A stretch of 64,000 nt of DNA from Gemella haemolysans ATCC 10379 (GCF_000173915.1 NZ_ACDZ02000009.1:1-64000), one strand, 5' to 3'; positions 1-10,027 are shown, counted from the stretch's first letter. The notes: generated by a model from the sequence alone, not told the origin. Program-made: numbers and translations.

Positions 1-688
<688 letters not shown>

Positions 689-777
689 ATTTGTTAGCTT
701 GATTAGCTCATTAAAAAGTTTTATAGTTTCTTTTTAAAACTGTCCTTTTTTGGAATTAACGTTGACTTAATTCGTTT

Positions 778-792
778 AGTTTTCAATGTTCA
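778..792 (-). promoter_or_regulatory. rrn leader boxA-like antitermination element
   Basis: Minus-strand sequence TGAACATTGAAAACT lies about 90 bases upstream of the mature 16S end. It closely resembles the boxA of Bacillus rrn leaders (TGTTCTTTGAAAACT), where Nus factors assemble to prevent Rho-dependent termination. The match is by eye. Confidence 0.6.
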
Positions 793-817
793 AATCATTG
801 CGATTAACAACTTTTAT

Positions 818-846
818 ATTTTAACATTTTTAAATTTCTTTGTCAA
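818..846 (-). promoter_or_regulatory. rrn promoter P1 (closest to 16S)
   Basis: Sigma-A promoter on the minus strand: -35 TTGACA (841-846), 17-base spacer, -10 TAAAAT (818-823). Transcription would start near 811 and give a leader of about 120 bases. Confidence 0.85.
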
Positions 847-903
847 GCTTTTTTAAAAACTTTTTTAAAAATGTTTTTTTATCTTCTTCAGAAGACTTTT
901 ATT

Positions 904-932
904 ATTCTATCATTTCTTCGAATCTTTGTCAA
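904..932 (-). promoter_or_regulatory. rrn promoter P2
   Basis: TTGACA (927-932), 17-base spacer, TAGAAT (904-909). The predicted transcript begins at a GTCTTC motif that can fold with a GAAGA motif a few bases downstream. Confidence 0.85.
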
Positions 933-1016
933 GAAGTTTTTTTATATTTTTTAAAAACTCTTGAATCGTTTACTTCGTTGAAATAATTGAATTTGTCTTT
1001 CTTCAAGACTTTTATA

Positions 1017-1045
1017 AGTTTATCATTTCTTTCATATTTTGTCAA
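1017..1045 (-). promoter_or_regulatory. rrn promoter P3
   Basis: TTGACA (1040-1045), 17-base spacer, TAAACT (1017-1022). The -10 is weaker than at its neighbours. The predicted start is followed by a GTCTT...AAGAC hairpin. Confidence 0.75.
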
Positions 1046-1123
1046 GAACTTTTTTATAATTTCTTAACATTTAATATTTTGAAGTGTTTAATCGTTCGTC
1101 TTCTTCTCGAGAAGACTTTTACT

Positions 1124-1152
1124 ATTCTATCATCTGTTTTATAACTTGTCAA
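1124..1152 (-). promoter_or_regulatory. rrn promoter P4
   Basis: TTGACA (1147-1152), 17-base spacer, TAGAAT (1124-1129). The predicted transcript begins with GTCTTC...GAAGAC, a 6 bp stem. Confidence 0.85.
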
Positions 1153-1225
1153 TAGTTTTTTTATATTTTTGCAAAACTATTTTAATAGTTTATTTCGATG
1201 AAGTTGTCTTTATAAGACAGTAATT

Positions 1226-1254
1226 ATTTTAGCATTTCTATTATCTTTTGTCAA
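1226..1254 (-). promoter_or_regulatory. rrn promoter P5
   Basis: TTGACA (1249-1254), 17-base spacer, TAAAAT (1226-1231). A GTCTT...AAGAC hairpin follows at the predicted start. Confidence 0.85.
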
Positions 1255-1322
1255 GGTTTTTCTTAACATTACTTCTTTAGAAATTCTCAATTGTTCGTCT
1301 TCTCTATCAGAAGACTTTTATT

Positions 1323-1351
1323 ATTCTATCATCACTTTCATATTATGTCAA
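1323..1351 (-). promoter_or_regulatory. rrn promoter P6 (most distal)
   Basis: TTGACA (1346-1351), 17-base spacer, TAGAAT (1323-1328). The predicted transcript starts with a GTCTTC...GAAGAC hairpin. It lies 115 bases downstream (minus-strand sense) of the nadE stop codon. Confidence 0.85.
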
Positions 1352-1466
1352 CAAAATTTTTAATTTATTTTCATTTTATTTTTCCAAACCATCTAATACG
1401 CTAATTATACCTTTATATAATAAGAAAGAGAGAATAGTTTCCTATCCTCTCCTTCTATTATTTCTA

Positions 1467-2288
1467 CTATATATCGTAAAAATCAAACACAGTAACTGGT
1501 AAGTTTCTCTTATGTTCTGATTTTAAATAATGTCCTTCTATTATTTCTTTTACATTATTAAGAACTTCTTTTCCTTCTAAGTAATCATCTATGTCATTAT
1601 ATGTTACTCCAAGTGCAACTTCATCTTCTAAAGCAGGACGATCTTCTTCTAAATCTGCGGTTGGTTGTTTCAAATATAAGTGTTCTGGACAATCTAACAT
1701 TTTTAATAATGCTTTCCCTTGTCTTTTATTTAATCTATATAGAGGAACGATATCTGCTCCACCGTCTCCATGTTTTGTAAAGAATCCAGTGATAGCTTCT
1801 GCTGCATGGTCAGTACCAACTACTATACCTTTATTCATAGTAGCAATAGAATACTGAGCTTTCATTCTTTCTCGTGCTTTCTCATTACCTTTCGCAAAAT
1901 CAGTAATTTCCACACCTGCTACTTTTAAAGAATTTACACTAGCGTCTACTGCGTCTTTTATATTAACAGTAAATACTTTGTCCGGATTAATAAATTTTAA
2001 TGCGTCGTTACAGTCATCTTCATCAAATTGTTGTCCATACGGTAATCTAACGGCGATAAAGTTATACTCTTCACCTGTCTCTTCCCTCAATTCAGTAATT
2101 GCCATTTGACATAGTTTACCGCAAAGCGTAGAATCTTGCCCACCTGATATACCTAATACTAAACTTTTTATAAAGTTATTTTTCTTTATATAATCTTTTA
2201 GAAAATTGATTGTTAATCTTATTTCCTCTTCTACATTAATTTCAGGTTTACATCTTAATCTTTTTATTACTTCCTGTTGTAATGTCAT
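1467..2288 (-). CDS. nadE: NAD(+) synthetase, ammonia-dependent
   Basis: Catalyses the last step of NAD synthesis: deamido-NAD, ATP and ammonia give NAD. The 273 residues match the usual length of the single-domain NH3-dependent enzyme, and no glutaminase domain is attached. The ATP-pyrophosphatase P-loop SGGQDS is at about residues 48-53. The region [20 protein letters not shown] (about 159-178) fits the deamido-NAD/ATP site of the family. The ATG start lies 12 bases after the pncB stop, so the two genes are one operon supplying NAD from nicotinate. The rrn promoter array begins about 115 bases downstream. Confidence 0.95.
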   Translation of the reverse strand: MTLQQEVIKRLRCKPEINVEEEIRLTINFLKDYIKKNNFIKSLVLGISGGQDSTLCGKLCQMAITELREETGEEYNFIAVRLPYGQQFDEDDCNDALKFINPDKVFTVNIKDAVDASVNSLKVAGVEITDFAKGNEKARERMKAQYSIATMNKGIVVGTDHAAEAITGFFTKHGDGGADIVPLYRLNKRQGKALLKMLDCPEHLYLKQPTADLEEDRPALEDEVALGVTYNDIDDYLEGKEVLNNVKEIIEGHYLKSEHKRNLPVTVFDFYDI

Positions 2289-2300
2289 ATTATCACCTAA

Positions 2301-3743
2301 TTATTTTGATTTTTTTGTTACTCTTTCCAATATTTCTTTTCTATTTTCCCAACATTTAGTACTTAAGTCTACTGGATAGAATTCTGGATTTAGCAAACGA
2401 AGATACTCACTCCATAATAATTCTTTATTTTGTTGGAAGTACTTAGCACTTTCTTGTACTGTTGGAACTTCATATACTTGCTTACCATTAACAAAAATAT
2501 CTTCATGGATATCTATTGCTTTAAAGTTCTCCACTTCCTTAGCTAAATATGTATGAGTTGGATGGAAAAGTTTTATACTCTGTTCTGCATTCACATCTTC
2601 ATTCTCCAATGCAATGTAATCCCCTGCTGCCATACCTGTGTCTGTATTTATTATTCTATAAACTTTTTTCACACCAGGAACAGTTAATTTTGCAGGATTT
2701 TCTGAGACTTTTAGCCTGTCAATCATCTCACCTTTATCATTTTCTAAACATGCAAGTTTATAAACTGCACCTAATGCTGGATTATCAAAAGCAGTTATAA
2801 GCTTTGTACCTACACCCCACGCATCAATACATGCACCCTCTTGTTTTAAGTGAGTAATCGTATCTTCATCTAGATCATTTGAAGCTACTATTTTCGCATT
2901 AGGATAACCCGCTTCATCTAACATTTTTCTTGCTTCTTTTGATAAATATGCTATATCTCCTGAATCCAATCTAATACCATGGAAATTAATCTCATCTTTT
3001 AATTCATTCGCTACTTTAATAGCAGTAGGAATTCCAGAGCGCAATGTATCATAAGTATCAACTAAGAAATAACAATCTTTATGCGCAGCTGCATATTTCT
3101 TAAATGCAACTTCTTCATCTTCATAAGCCTGAACAAATGAGTGAGCATGTGTTCCGCTACATGGAATATTAAACAATTTTGCAGCTTTTACGTTACTAGT
3201 CGCATCAAACCCACCGATAATAGAAGCTCGCGTCCCCCATACTGCCGCATCAAATTCATGAGCACGACGAGTACCAAATTCCATACAAACTTCACCTGGA
3301 CATAAGTGCTTAATTCTAGCAGCCTTTGTAGCTATCAGTATTTGATAGTTAACAATATTCAAAATAGCCGTTTCCATTATTTGCGCTTGAATAAGTGGAG
3401 CTTCAATTCTCAAGAGTGGCTCATTAGCAAAAATAATTTCTCCCTCTTTTACAGAACGAATATTACCTGTAAATTTCATAGCACTTAGATATTCTAAAAA
3501 GTCTTCTTCATATCCTAATTCTCTTAAAAATTCTATATCAGAGTTTGAAAATTCAAATGAATTTACATAATCTATAATTTTGGCTAGTCCAGCAAATACT
3601 GCATATCCTCCACCAAAAGGAATTTTTCTAAAATACACATCAAAATATGATTTTCTCTCATGTATTCCGTCTTTAAAATATGCATATCCCATATTAATTT
3701 GATAAAGGTCGGTATGCAAAGCATCACCTATATATTTATTCAT
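2301..3743 (-). CDS. pncB: Nicotinate phosphoribosyltransferase
   Basis: Converts nicotinate and PRPP (with ATP hydrolysis) to nicotinate mononucleotide, the entry step of the Preiss-Handler salvage route. The 480-residue protein has the family hallmarks: N-terminal LHTDLYQINM, the FGTRRAHEFDAAVWGTRAS segment near residues 157-175, the GTHAHSF segment, and the LDSGDIAYLSKEAR phosphate-binding region. It is the first gene of a two-gene operon with nadE. Finding pncB and nadE without de novo genes nearby suggests reliance on imported niacin, but genes outside the window cannot be judged. The ATG is preceded by GGAG at good spacing. Confidence 0.95.
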   Translation of the reverse strand: MNKYIGDALHTDLYQINMGYAYFKDGIHERKSYFDVYFRKIPFGGGYAVFAGLAKIIDYVNSFEFSNSDIEFLRELGYEEDFLEYLSAMKFTGNIRSVKEGEIIFANEPLLRIEAPLIQAQIMETAILNIVNYQILIATKAARIKHLCPGEVCMEFGTRRAHEFDAAVWGTRASIIGGFDATSNVKAAKLFNIPCSGTHAHSFVQAYEDEEVAFKKYAAAHKDCYFLVDTYDTLRSGIPTAIKVANELKDEINFHGIRLDSGDIAYLSKEARKMLDEAGYPNAKIVASNDLDEDTITHLKQEGACIDAWGVGTKLITAFDNPALGAVYKLACLENDKGEMIDRLKVSENPAKLTVPGVKKVYRIINTDTGMAAGDYIALENEDVNAEQSIKLFHPTHTYLAKEVENFKAIDIHEDIFVNGKQVYEVPTVQESAKYFQQNKELLWSEYLRLLNPEFYPVDLSTKCWENRKEILERVTKKSK

Positions 3744-3786
3744 AATCTCCTCCGATTTATGTATATAATTAAATTTGTTACCTATT

Positions 3787-3815
3787 ATATTATCATTTTA
3801 ATACCTTTTTAACAA
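3787..3815 (-). promoter_or_regulatory. Candidate promoter of pncB-nadE
   Basis: TTGTTA (3810-3815), 17-base spacer, TAATAT (3787-3792) on the minus strand, about 45 bases ahead of pncB. An alternative -10, TATAAT, overlaps with a longer spacer. Confidence 0.5.
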
Positions 3816-3930
3816 ATATTTAAACTTAAGTATAGTAAATTTAATACTAAAATCTCGTTTCGCTATACAGTATCTTTTCTTTTATATTAATCATTTCTTA
3901 TATTAATAGTCAGAAGTATTTTTTTATAAA

Positions 3931-4106
3931 GGAAGTGACTCGACAAAATCTCGATTTCGGAGAAAAAAGATTTTGTCGAGTCACACCCGCACAGTTTATT
4001 AGATATCTAAAAAGCTTTTATAAAGCGAATCTAGATATCAATAAACCACTGCGTCTATGAGTCCTCATATACACTTTGTTAAAATTTAGGACTTTTGAGT
4101 CAGCCT
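3931..4106. repeat. MITE-like repeat, copy 1 (~174 bp family)
   Basis: One of four near-full copies of a ~174 bp element in this window. It opens with a GGAAGTGACTCGACAAAATC hairpin that closes with GTCGAGTCAC. A central GTTTATTAGATATCTA... / ...TAGATATCAATAAAC hairpin follows, then the unpaired tail ACTGCGTCTATGAG. It ends near GTCAGCCTC, which is imperfectly inverted relative to the start. It sits between pncB and divIC. No ORF is present in it. Confidence 0.8.
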
Positions 4107-4145
4107 CATCATTATAGAAGTTTTAAAAAAAGAAGCAACAGAATG

Positions 4146-4781
4146 TTATCCCCTGTTACTTCTCTGATTATTAGTGTTTGAATTTGCGTTGTTAGTTGCT
4201 CTTTGAGGTTGATTAACCTCTTGTTTATCATCATCTTCATTTTCTGATGAACTATCTTCTGTTTTTTTATCGCTAGTTTTATTAGTGTTTTGCTTATCTG
4301 TAGCTTTCTCTGATCCTTTTTTAGAAGACGATTTTTTATCATCTTTTTTCGCTAGCTCAGGTATTTTACTGTCATCAATTCTACCATTATTATCTTCAGA
4401 TTTCTCCAAATTCCCATCCATTATAGACTTAATCGTCGCCTGTAAGAAATTCTCTTGTAATGGAATATTAAAAATCAACTCACCTTGATAACTTAACCCA
4501 TACTCTTGTCTTACCAAGTCTGTTATAAAGTATGGATCTTTTAGCTTATCTATGACCAGTTCATTTACTTTATTCTCTTTGTCAAGATTTTCAATCATCT
4601 GATTTTGTTCAGCTAATTGAGCATTGATTTGTTTCTTATCTCGAATATATAAAAATGTTTGCAGTAGAGTTACAGCTAAAGCAAAAGTCATTATAGCTAA
4701 TATAATAAACTTACGACGTTTTCTGTACTTAGCCTTTGCTTTTAAGACATCTTTTTTAAATTGGCTATTCTGCTCTCTCAT
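4146..4781 (-). CDS. divIC: Septum formation initiator, DivIC/FtsB family
   Basis: Bitopic membrane protein of the divisome that forms the FtsL/DivIC/DivIB subcomplex at the septum. The 211 residues have a basic cytoplasmic N-terminus, one transmembrane helix at about 25-46, a coiled coil at about 50-80 and the family's DPYFITDLVRQEYGL-type segment. After about residue 115 the protein is a long, Lys/Ser/Asn/Gln-rich disordered tail, so it is much longer than B. subtilis DivIC (about 125 aa). It overlaps rqcP by 17 bases, the order seen in Bacillales (yabO-divIC), here without the sporulation genes yabP/yabQ. Confidence 0.88.
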   Translation of the reverse strand: MREQNSQFKKDVLKAKAKYRKRRKFIILAIMTFALAVTLLQTFLYIRDKKQINAQLAEQNQMIENLDKENKVNELVIDKLKDPYFITDLVRQEYGLSYQGELIFNIPLQENFLQATIKSIMDGNLEKSEDNNGRIDDSKIPELAKKDDKKSSSKKGSEKATDKQNTNKTSDKKTEDSSSENEDDDKQEVNQPQRATNNANSNTNNQRSNRG

Positions 4782-5043
4782 CTTTTACTTCTCTTAGTTT
4801 CTCCGATAAGATTTTGAACATTTTAGTTGCATCTTCTTTCTTTGTGCTATCTTTTAATTCTAGCACCTCATAAACAACTTCTTTTTTTGCAAAGTAAATA
4901 GTGATTTCATCCCCTATTTTCAAAGTACTCGAAGGCTTAGCTTTCTTACCATTAATCGCAATATGACCTTCTGACGATATTTCATTAGCAACTGTTCTTC
5001 TCTTTATAATTCTTGATACTTTTAAAAATTTATCCAAACGCAT
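4765..5043 (-). CDS. rqcP: RqcP (YabO), S4-domain ribosome quality-control factor
   Basis: A 92-residue S4 RNA-binding domain protein. It begins MRLDKFLKVSRIIKRR, with the ANEISSEGHIAINGKKAKPS core typical of YabO/Hsp15. In B. subtilis RqcP works with RqcH to add C-terminal alanine tails to stalled nascent chains on 50S subunits. Its position directly upstream of and overlapping divIC supports the assignment. The ATG is preceded by a GGGG/GAT stretch about 8 bases upstream. Confidence 0.9.
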   Translation of the reverse strand: MRLDKFLKVSRIIKRRTVANEISSEGHIAINGKKAKPSSTLKIGDEITIYFAKKEVVYEVLELKDSTKKEDATKMFKILSEKLREVKDERAE

Positions 5044-5154
5044 TTAATCACCCCTAAATATTAGTACAATCTATTATCACATATTTAGCCTCTTTTCGCA
5101 AATAAAATCTACGGTAATATATGAAATTTTGAAAACTTCTACCAAACAAAACAA

Positions 5155-5192
5155 AAGATATACAATCGAAATTTTTTTCAACCGTATATCTT
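5155..5192 (-). terminator. Terminator after the M29 aminopeptidase gene
   Basis: Inverted repeat AAGATATAC...GTATATCTT. In the minus-strand transcript it is followed by TTGTTTTGTTT. Confidence 0.55.
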
Positions 5193-5200
5193 ATATATTA

Positions 5201-6430
5201 TTAAGCCCAGTTTCCGTCTTTGAAAATCGCTACTTCTTTACCATCTGCTGTATAACCAGTGATATTTGTTGTCGCTTCTCCAATCATAAAGTCAACGTGA
5301 ACTAAACTATCATTAGCACCAACTTCTGCTAATTGTTCATCAGTCATTTCCGGTCCACCTTGAACACATGTTGGATATGCTTTACCAAGGGCAATATGGC
5401 ACGCTGCGTTCTCATCAAATAATGTTTCTAAGAATAGAATTTTTGTATTTGAGATTGGTGAATCATAAGGTACTAATGCCATTTCCCCTATTCTTCTTGA
5501 GCCTTCATCTGTTTCTAATAAGTTTTTAAGAACATCATAACCACGCTCTGCTCCGAAGTCTACGACTTTACCATCTTCAAATTTTAACCAGAAGTTATCA
5601 ATTAATACTCCACTGTAGTTTAGAGGTTTAGCATTATAAACAATACCACTTGTCTCATCTTTATGAGGCATTGTAAATACTTCCTCTGTAGGGATATTAG
5701 CTACGAAACGAGAAGCTTTTTTAGCATAACTTCCTGCACTTTGCCAAATATGATTTTTAGGTAAACCTACATATAAATCAGTTCCTAAGTCATTTGTGAT
5801 ATGTAATTTAACTAATTCATTTTCGTGTAAGAATTTCGCTTTTTCATCTAAAACTCTAATGTGTTCTTCCCATTCAGCTACAGGGTCATCTCCAGTTGAA
5901 CGACAAGCACTTAAGATTTGATCCCAGAGTTTTAAATAAGCTTCTTCATCGCTTAATTCAGGATATAATCTCTTCGCCCATCCAACAGTTGAAGCACTGA
6001 CTACACACCATGGACATTCGTCACTCATAATTGATTTCATGTAGTTACGCATAGCTTTTGAACGACCTACCATAGACGCTTTTAATTTCTCACTATCTAC
6101 ACCTGCTAATCCATCTGGATCATCTCCGATAATAGATAAGAATGCTGCACCTTCATCTAATTCAACTTGATACTTATCAATATACCATTGACCAACCGTA
6201 CTCAATGACTCTTCACTTTGATATTTTAAATTTAATTTTGTTAATTCTTGATCACGCCACTCTACTGATACTCTTTTTGCTCCTAATTCATAGCAAGCTT
6301 CTACAACTTTAGCTACAAACTCACGTGTTTCAGTACTAGCACGAACTAATACCGGTTGACCTTCTTGAACATTTAATCCAACTTTCGCAATAAGTTGAGC
6401 ATATTTTTTTAATTGTGTATTTAAATCCAT
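5201..6430 (-). CDS. pepS: Aminopeptidase, M29 family (PepS/AmpS)
   Basis: Cytoplasmic metallo-aminopeptidase that removes N-terminal residues from peptides. The 409-residue length is normal for M29 enzymes. Likely metal or catalytic residues are visible near the C-terminus: His345 and Tyr352 in CHIALGKAYP, and His378/Asp380 in VHVDFMIG. The N-terminal half has the family's LVRASTETREFV and VEWRDQELTKL segments. It is monocistronic between MITE-like repeats and belongs to a run of four peptidase genes. The exact substrate range cannot be read from the sequence. Confidence 0.9.
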   Translation of the reverse strand: MDLNTQLKKYAQLIAKVGLNVQEGQPVLVRASTETREFVAKVVEACYELGAKRVSVEWRDQELTKLNLKYQSEESLSTVGQWYIDKYQVELDEGAAFLSIIGDDPDGLAGVDSEKLKASMVGRSKAMRNYMKSIMSDECPWCVVSASTVGWAKRLYPELSDEEAYLKLWDQILSACRSTGDDPVAEWEEHIRVLDEKAKFLHENELVKLHITNDLGTDLYVGLPKNHIWQSAGSYAKKASRFVANIPTEEVFTMPHKDETSGIVYNAKPLNYSGVLIDNFWLKFEDGKVVDFGAERGYDVLKNLLETDEGSRRIGEMALVPYDSPISNTKILFLETLFDENAACHIALGKAYPTCVQGGPEMTDEQLAEVGANDSLVHVDFMIGEATTNITGYTADGKEVAIFKDGNWA

Positions 6431-6522
6431 TTGATTTTCCTCGACTTCTTCTCTTTATTTGCTAATTATTTCTTTAATTGCACATAATCTATTATATCAC
6501 TTTTTCTTAGATAATATTAGTA

Positions 6523-6696
6523 GGGAGTAACTCAAAAATCGTGATTTCGTAGAAATCGATTTTGTCGAGTCACCCCCGCACAGTTTATTAGATATCTAAA
6601 AAGCTTTTCTAAAGCGATTTTAGATATCAATAAACCACTGCGTCTATGAGTTTTCATAGGCACCTTGTTAGAATTTAGGACCTTTTTGTCAGCCCT
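6523..6696. repeat. MITE-like repeat, copy 2
   Basis: Full 174 bp copy in the same orientation as copy 1. It starts GGGAGTAACTCAAAAATCG and ends TTTTTGTCAGCCCT. It fills most of the gap between the pepS and M24 peptidase genes and ends about 9 bases from the latter's stop codon. Confidence 0.85.
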
Positions 6697-6704
6697 CATA
6701 GAAA

Positions 6705-8498
6705 TTAAACTTCTCTAGTTGCTTGTTTTAACCATTCTAACTCATCACCTTCAAAGTGTGGAGCTAATACTTCAAATACTTTCGCATGATATTTATTCAA
6801 TTCATATTTATCTTCAATTGTAAGCATATCTAGATTAATAGCCTCTAAATCCCATGGTACAAATGTCATCACTTCAAATTCCATAAATTGACCATATTCA
6901 TTTTTTACTGTTTTTCTAACAATAAGTTCATTCTCTAAACGAATACCATGAGATCCTGAGATGTATAATCCCGGTTCATTAGTAACTACCATACCGTGTT
7001 TAAATGGTTCAGCTGCACGATAGATTCCCCAGTGAATACCATGAGGTCCTTCATGAATATTACCTAAGTAACCTACACCATGACCTGTTCCGTGGTTGAA
7101 GTTCTCATAATCTTGCCATAATGGAGCACGAGCGAATAAGTCCACATTAGCTCCAGAAACACCTTCCATGAATTTTAATCTTGATAAACGAAGGTGACAT
7201 TGAAGTACTCGTGTATAATCGTATTTTAATTTATCGCTAACTTCTCCCATCGCTGTAGTACGTGTGATGTCAGTTGAGCCTTCTTCAAAGTGTGCACCAG
7301 TATCAGTTAAGAAGAAAGTACCTGTACGTAGCGGAATAGAAGTTTCTTTAGAAGATGAATAGTGCACAATAGCCCCATTTTCACCATGACCGCAAATTGG
7401 AGAAAAACTTGGACAGATAAAGCCACCTTGTTCTTTTCTCAATTCTACAAGTTTCGCAGATGCCGAAAGTTCATCTTCTTGTTCACTTGTACCTTGTTTT
7501 ACCAGTTGTTTTAACCAATAAATAAACTTCGTATGAGCAATACCATCTTTCACATGGGCTTTAATAGTATGCTGTAATTCAACCTCATTTTTTATAGCTT
7601 TCATTAAAATTGTCGGGTTACGTCTCTCCACTAGTGTTATCTCTTTTGGAATATTGTTAAACACTGCATAGTTTAAGCACTCTGGATCGACTAGAACTAC
7701 ATCGTTGCCTGAAAATTGTTTCACTTCTTCATAAATATCATTATATGACTTAATGTGTACATTGTGGTCTGCCAAGTGTTTTTTGATTTCATCTGATAGT
7801 TTTCTCTCATCTACATATAAGTCAACACTATCTTCATAAACAACTGCATAACTTAATAATACTGGTACATAATCAACATCCATACCGCGAATATTTAATA
7901 ACCATCCAATATCATCAAGTGTAGTTATAACATGAATATTTGCTCCTACTTCATGCATTTCTTTACGAACTCTCTCAAGCTTACTAGCTACAGATTCTCC
8001 AGCTCTTTCTAAACTCATATAAAATGCTGGTTCTTCTGATAGCGCCGGACGATTTTCCCAAATCTCATCAACTAAATCAACATCATATTTTACCGTAGCA
8101 TTTTTACGTTTTAGTTTAGTAGCTAAGTCTTTTCCTTCACCAAAAGTCACAACGCGCCCATCGAATCCTAATACCCCATCCTCTGGTGTATTTTCAACAA
8201 CAAACTCCGCGATAGTAGGAACTCCTGGTTCACGCATTTTTTGTAACTCGATACCAGTTCCTTCTAATTGTTTTTCTCCTTGTAAGAAATATCTCCCATC
8301 TGTCCATAAACCTGCGAAATCCTTAGTAACAATTAATGTCCCTGCAGAACCAGTAAATCCACTCATAAATGCACGAGCTTTAAAATGTTCTCCTACATAT
8401 TCACTATTGTGAAAATCCGCTGTTGGAATCATATAGACATCAATTCCATTTCTTTCCATTAATACTCTTAACTTAGAAACTCTTTCTTTTATCTCCAT
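6705..8498 (-). CDS. Xaa-Pro aminopeptidase, M24B family, long form
   Basis: Removes an N-terminal residue that precedes proline. The 597 residues fit the large aminopeptidase P form: two creatinase-like N-terminal domains (the first with FTGSAGTLIVTKDFAGLWTD), then a C-terminal pita-bread domain. The five M24 metal ligands are visible: Asp in LTDTGAHFEEG, Asp in STDITRT, His in GTGHGVGYLG, Glu in NEPGLY (about 508) and Glu in RLENEL (about 522). It is probably its own transcription unit. With pip and pepQ nearby it completes a proline-peptide degradation set. Confidence 0.93.
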   Translation of the reverse strand: MEIKERVSKLRVLMERNGIDVYMIPTADFHNSEYVGEHFKARAFMSGFTGSAGTLIVTKDFAGLWTDGRYFLQGEKQLEGTGIELQKMREPGVPTIAEFVVENTPEDGVLGFDGRVVTFGEGKDLATKLKRKNATVKYDVDLVDEIWENRPALSEEPAFYMSLERAGESVASKLERVRKEMHEVGANIHVITTLDDIGWLLNIRGMDVDYVPVLLSYAVVYEDSVDLYVDERKLSDEIKKHLADHNVHIKSYNDIYEEVKQFSGNDVVLVDPECLNYAVFNNIPKEITLVERRNPTILMKAIKNEVELQHTIKAHVKDGIAHTKFIYWLKQLVKQGTSEQEDELSASAKLVELRKEQGGFICPSFSPICGHGENGAIVHYSSSKETSIPLRTGTFFLTDTGAHFEEGSTDITRTTAMGEVSDKLKYDYTRVLQCHLRLSRLKFMEGVSGANVDLFARAPLWQDYENFNHGTGHGVGYLGNIHEGPHGIHWGIYRAAEPFKHGMVVTNEPGLYISGSHGIRLENELIVRKTVKNEYGQFMEFEVMTFVPWDLEAINLDMLTIEDKYELNKYHAKVFEVLAPHFEGDELEWLKQATREV

Positions 8499-8633
8499 TG
8501 TCCTTACTCCTTCGTTATTTCATATATAACTTCTATATGAATTTTCTAACTAATCGTGAAAAACCTCACCGATAAATAATCTTCACAATTATCATACTTA
8601 TTATTCTATCACATTATAATATGCATTTCACTA

Positions 8634-8808
8634 GGGAGTGACTTAAAAATCGTGATTTCGGAGAAATCGATTTTGTCGAGTCACCCCCGCACAGTTTATT
8701 AGATATCTAAAAAGCTTTTATAAAGCAATTTTAGATATCAATAAACCACTGCGTCTATGAGTTCTCATATACACTTTGTTAAAATTTAGGTCTTTTGGGG
8801 CAACCCCC
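8634..8808. repeat. MITE-like repeat, copy 3
   Basis: About 175 bp, same orientation as copies 1 and 2. It starts GGGAGTGACTTAAAAATCG and ends GGGGCAACCCCC, so the right terminus has diverged. The central ATATCTA hairpin is intact. Confidence 0.85.
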
Positions 8809-8842
8809 TAGATTTTTAAATTAGTTATTTTTTCAATAAAAT

Positions 8843-8873
8843 ATAGACTATAGAATCAACATCTATAGTCTAC
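8843..8873 (-). terminator. Terminator of pip
   Basis: TAGACTATAG...CTATAGTCTA inverted repeat just after the pip stop codon. A T-rich stretch follows in the minus-strand sense. Confidence 0.65.
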
Positions 8874-8885
8874 ATACTATTGTTA

Positions 8886-9848
8886 TTATTTTAATAAATC
8901 TTTGAAATAATCAGTTGCTTTTACCAACGAATCCACTATCGCCGGTTCTCCTCCTGAGTGACCAGCTACAACAATATCCAATTTACAATTATTTAACTTT
9001 TTACTTAATTCATAAGCACCTACAACACGGCAGTCAACATCATAACGACCATGAGTTATTGTTGTAGGAATATCTTTTATAGCATCGATATTATTTAATA
9101 TCCAATCATCGTCATTCCAGAACATATTATTCATCCAAAAGTGGCATTCAATAGTCGCCATTGAAACTGAATAGTGAATATCACCAAAACTTTGTTCCAA
9201 GTTAGGGTCTGGATTAAGTGTAACAAGACTTCCTTCCCACATGCTCCACTCTTTTGCCGCGATTTCTCTTATCTCCCTATATTTACTTGTTAGACGGTTA
9301 TAATACGCACGAACCATATCACGACGTTCATCTTTAGGTATTATACTTTCATATCTCTCGAATGCTTCTGGGTGTATATTACTCGCACCACCTTTTTCAT
9401 AAATCCATAATATATCCTCTCTACGTCCTAGGAAAATACCACGTAATACTAAACCTAACACGCGCTCTGGATGTTTAATAGCATAACAAAGTGCTAAGGT
9501 AGAACCCCAACTTCCTCCAAATACTAGCCATTTATCAATGTTTAAATCTTCCCTTATTTTCTCCATATCCTCAATAATGTGCCAAGTATCATTATTCTCT
9601 AAGCATGCATGGGGCGTAGACTTTCCACTTCCTCTTTGATCAAATAATATAATTCGATAGAATTCTGGATCGAAATATTGTCTACCACTTGCCGATGTTC
9701 CACAACCTGGTCCACCATGTAAAAAAACTACCGGAACACCTTGAGGATTCCCACTCTCCTCATAATAAATAGTATGGGTCTCATCGACCTTTAACATTTT
9801 AGAGAAATTTTCTTTAATTTCAGGATATAAACTCCTTAATTCCCCCAT
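8886..9848 (-). CDS. pip: Prolyl aminopeptidase (proline iminopeptidase), S33
   Basis: Serine peptidase of the alpha/beta hydrolase fold that releases N-terminal proline. The 320 residues carry the oxyanion-hole motif HGGPGCG (about 44-50), the nucleophile in GGSWGS (Ser113), a probable acid in HGRYDVDC (about 270) and the histidine in AGHSGGEP (297). The GGSWGSTLAL stretch is diagnostic of proline iminopeptidases rather than generic hydrolases. The ATG follows an AGGAGG-like site. It is flanked by a MITE-like repeat downstream and the divergent pepQ upstream. Confidence 0.95.
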   Translation of the reverse strand: MGELRSLYPEIKENFSKMLKVDETHTIYYEESGNPQGVPVVFLHGGPGCGTSASGRQYFDPEFYRIILFDQRGSGKSTPHACLENNDTWHIIEDMEKIREDLNIDKWLVFGGSWGSTLALCYAIKHPERVLGLVLRGIFLGRREDILWIYEKGGASNIHPEAFERYESIIPKDERRDMVRAYYNRLTSKYREIREIAAKEWSMWEGSLVTLNPDPNLEQSFGDIHYSVSMATIECHFWMNNMFWNDDDWILNNIDAIKDIPTTITHGRYDVDCRVVGAYELSKKLNNCKLDIVVAGHSGGEPAIVDSLVKATDYFKDLLK

Positions 9849-10027
9849 AATAATACCTCCTGTTGTGTATTTGTTTACAATTTATTTATATCACATAACA
9901 GTTTTATTTTTTACTTCTTAAAAATAAATTAATTAGCGATATTTATACTCCTCTTCTATTATATCTCAACCTTTTTTAATATTCAATTACTTTCTTGAAA
10001 TCTATAATAATCATCTATATAACAATT

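Noticed and set aside
818-1351. Regularly spaced repeats upstream of 16S as a CRISPR-like array
   Set aside because: Only promoter hexamers and short hairpins recur; spacing varies and the elements are explained as tandem promoters.
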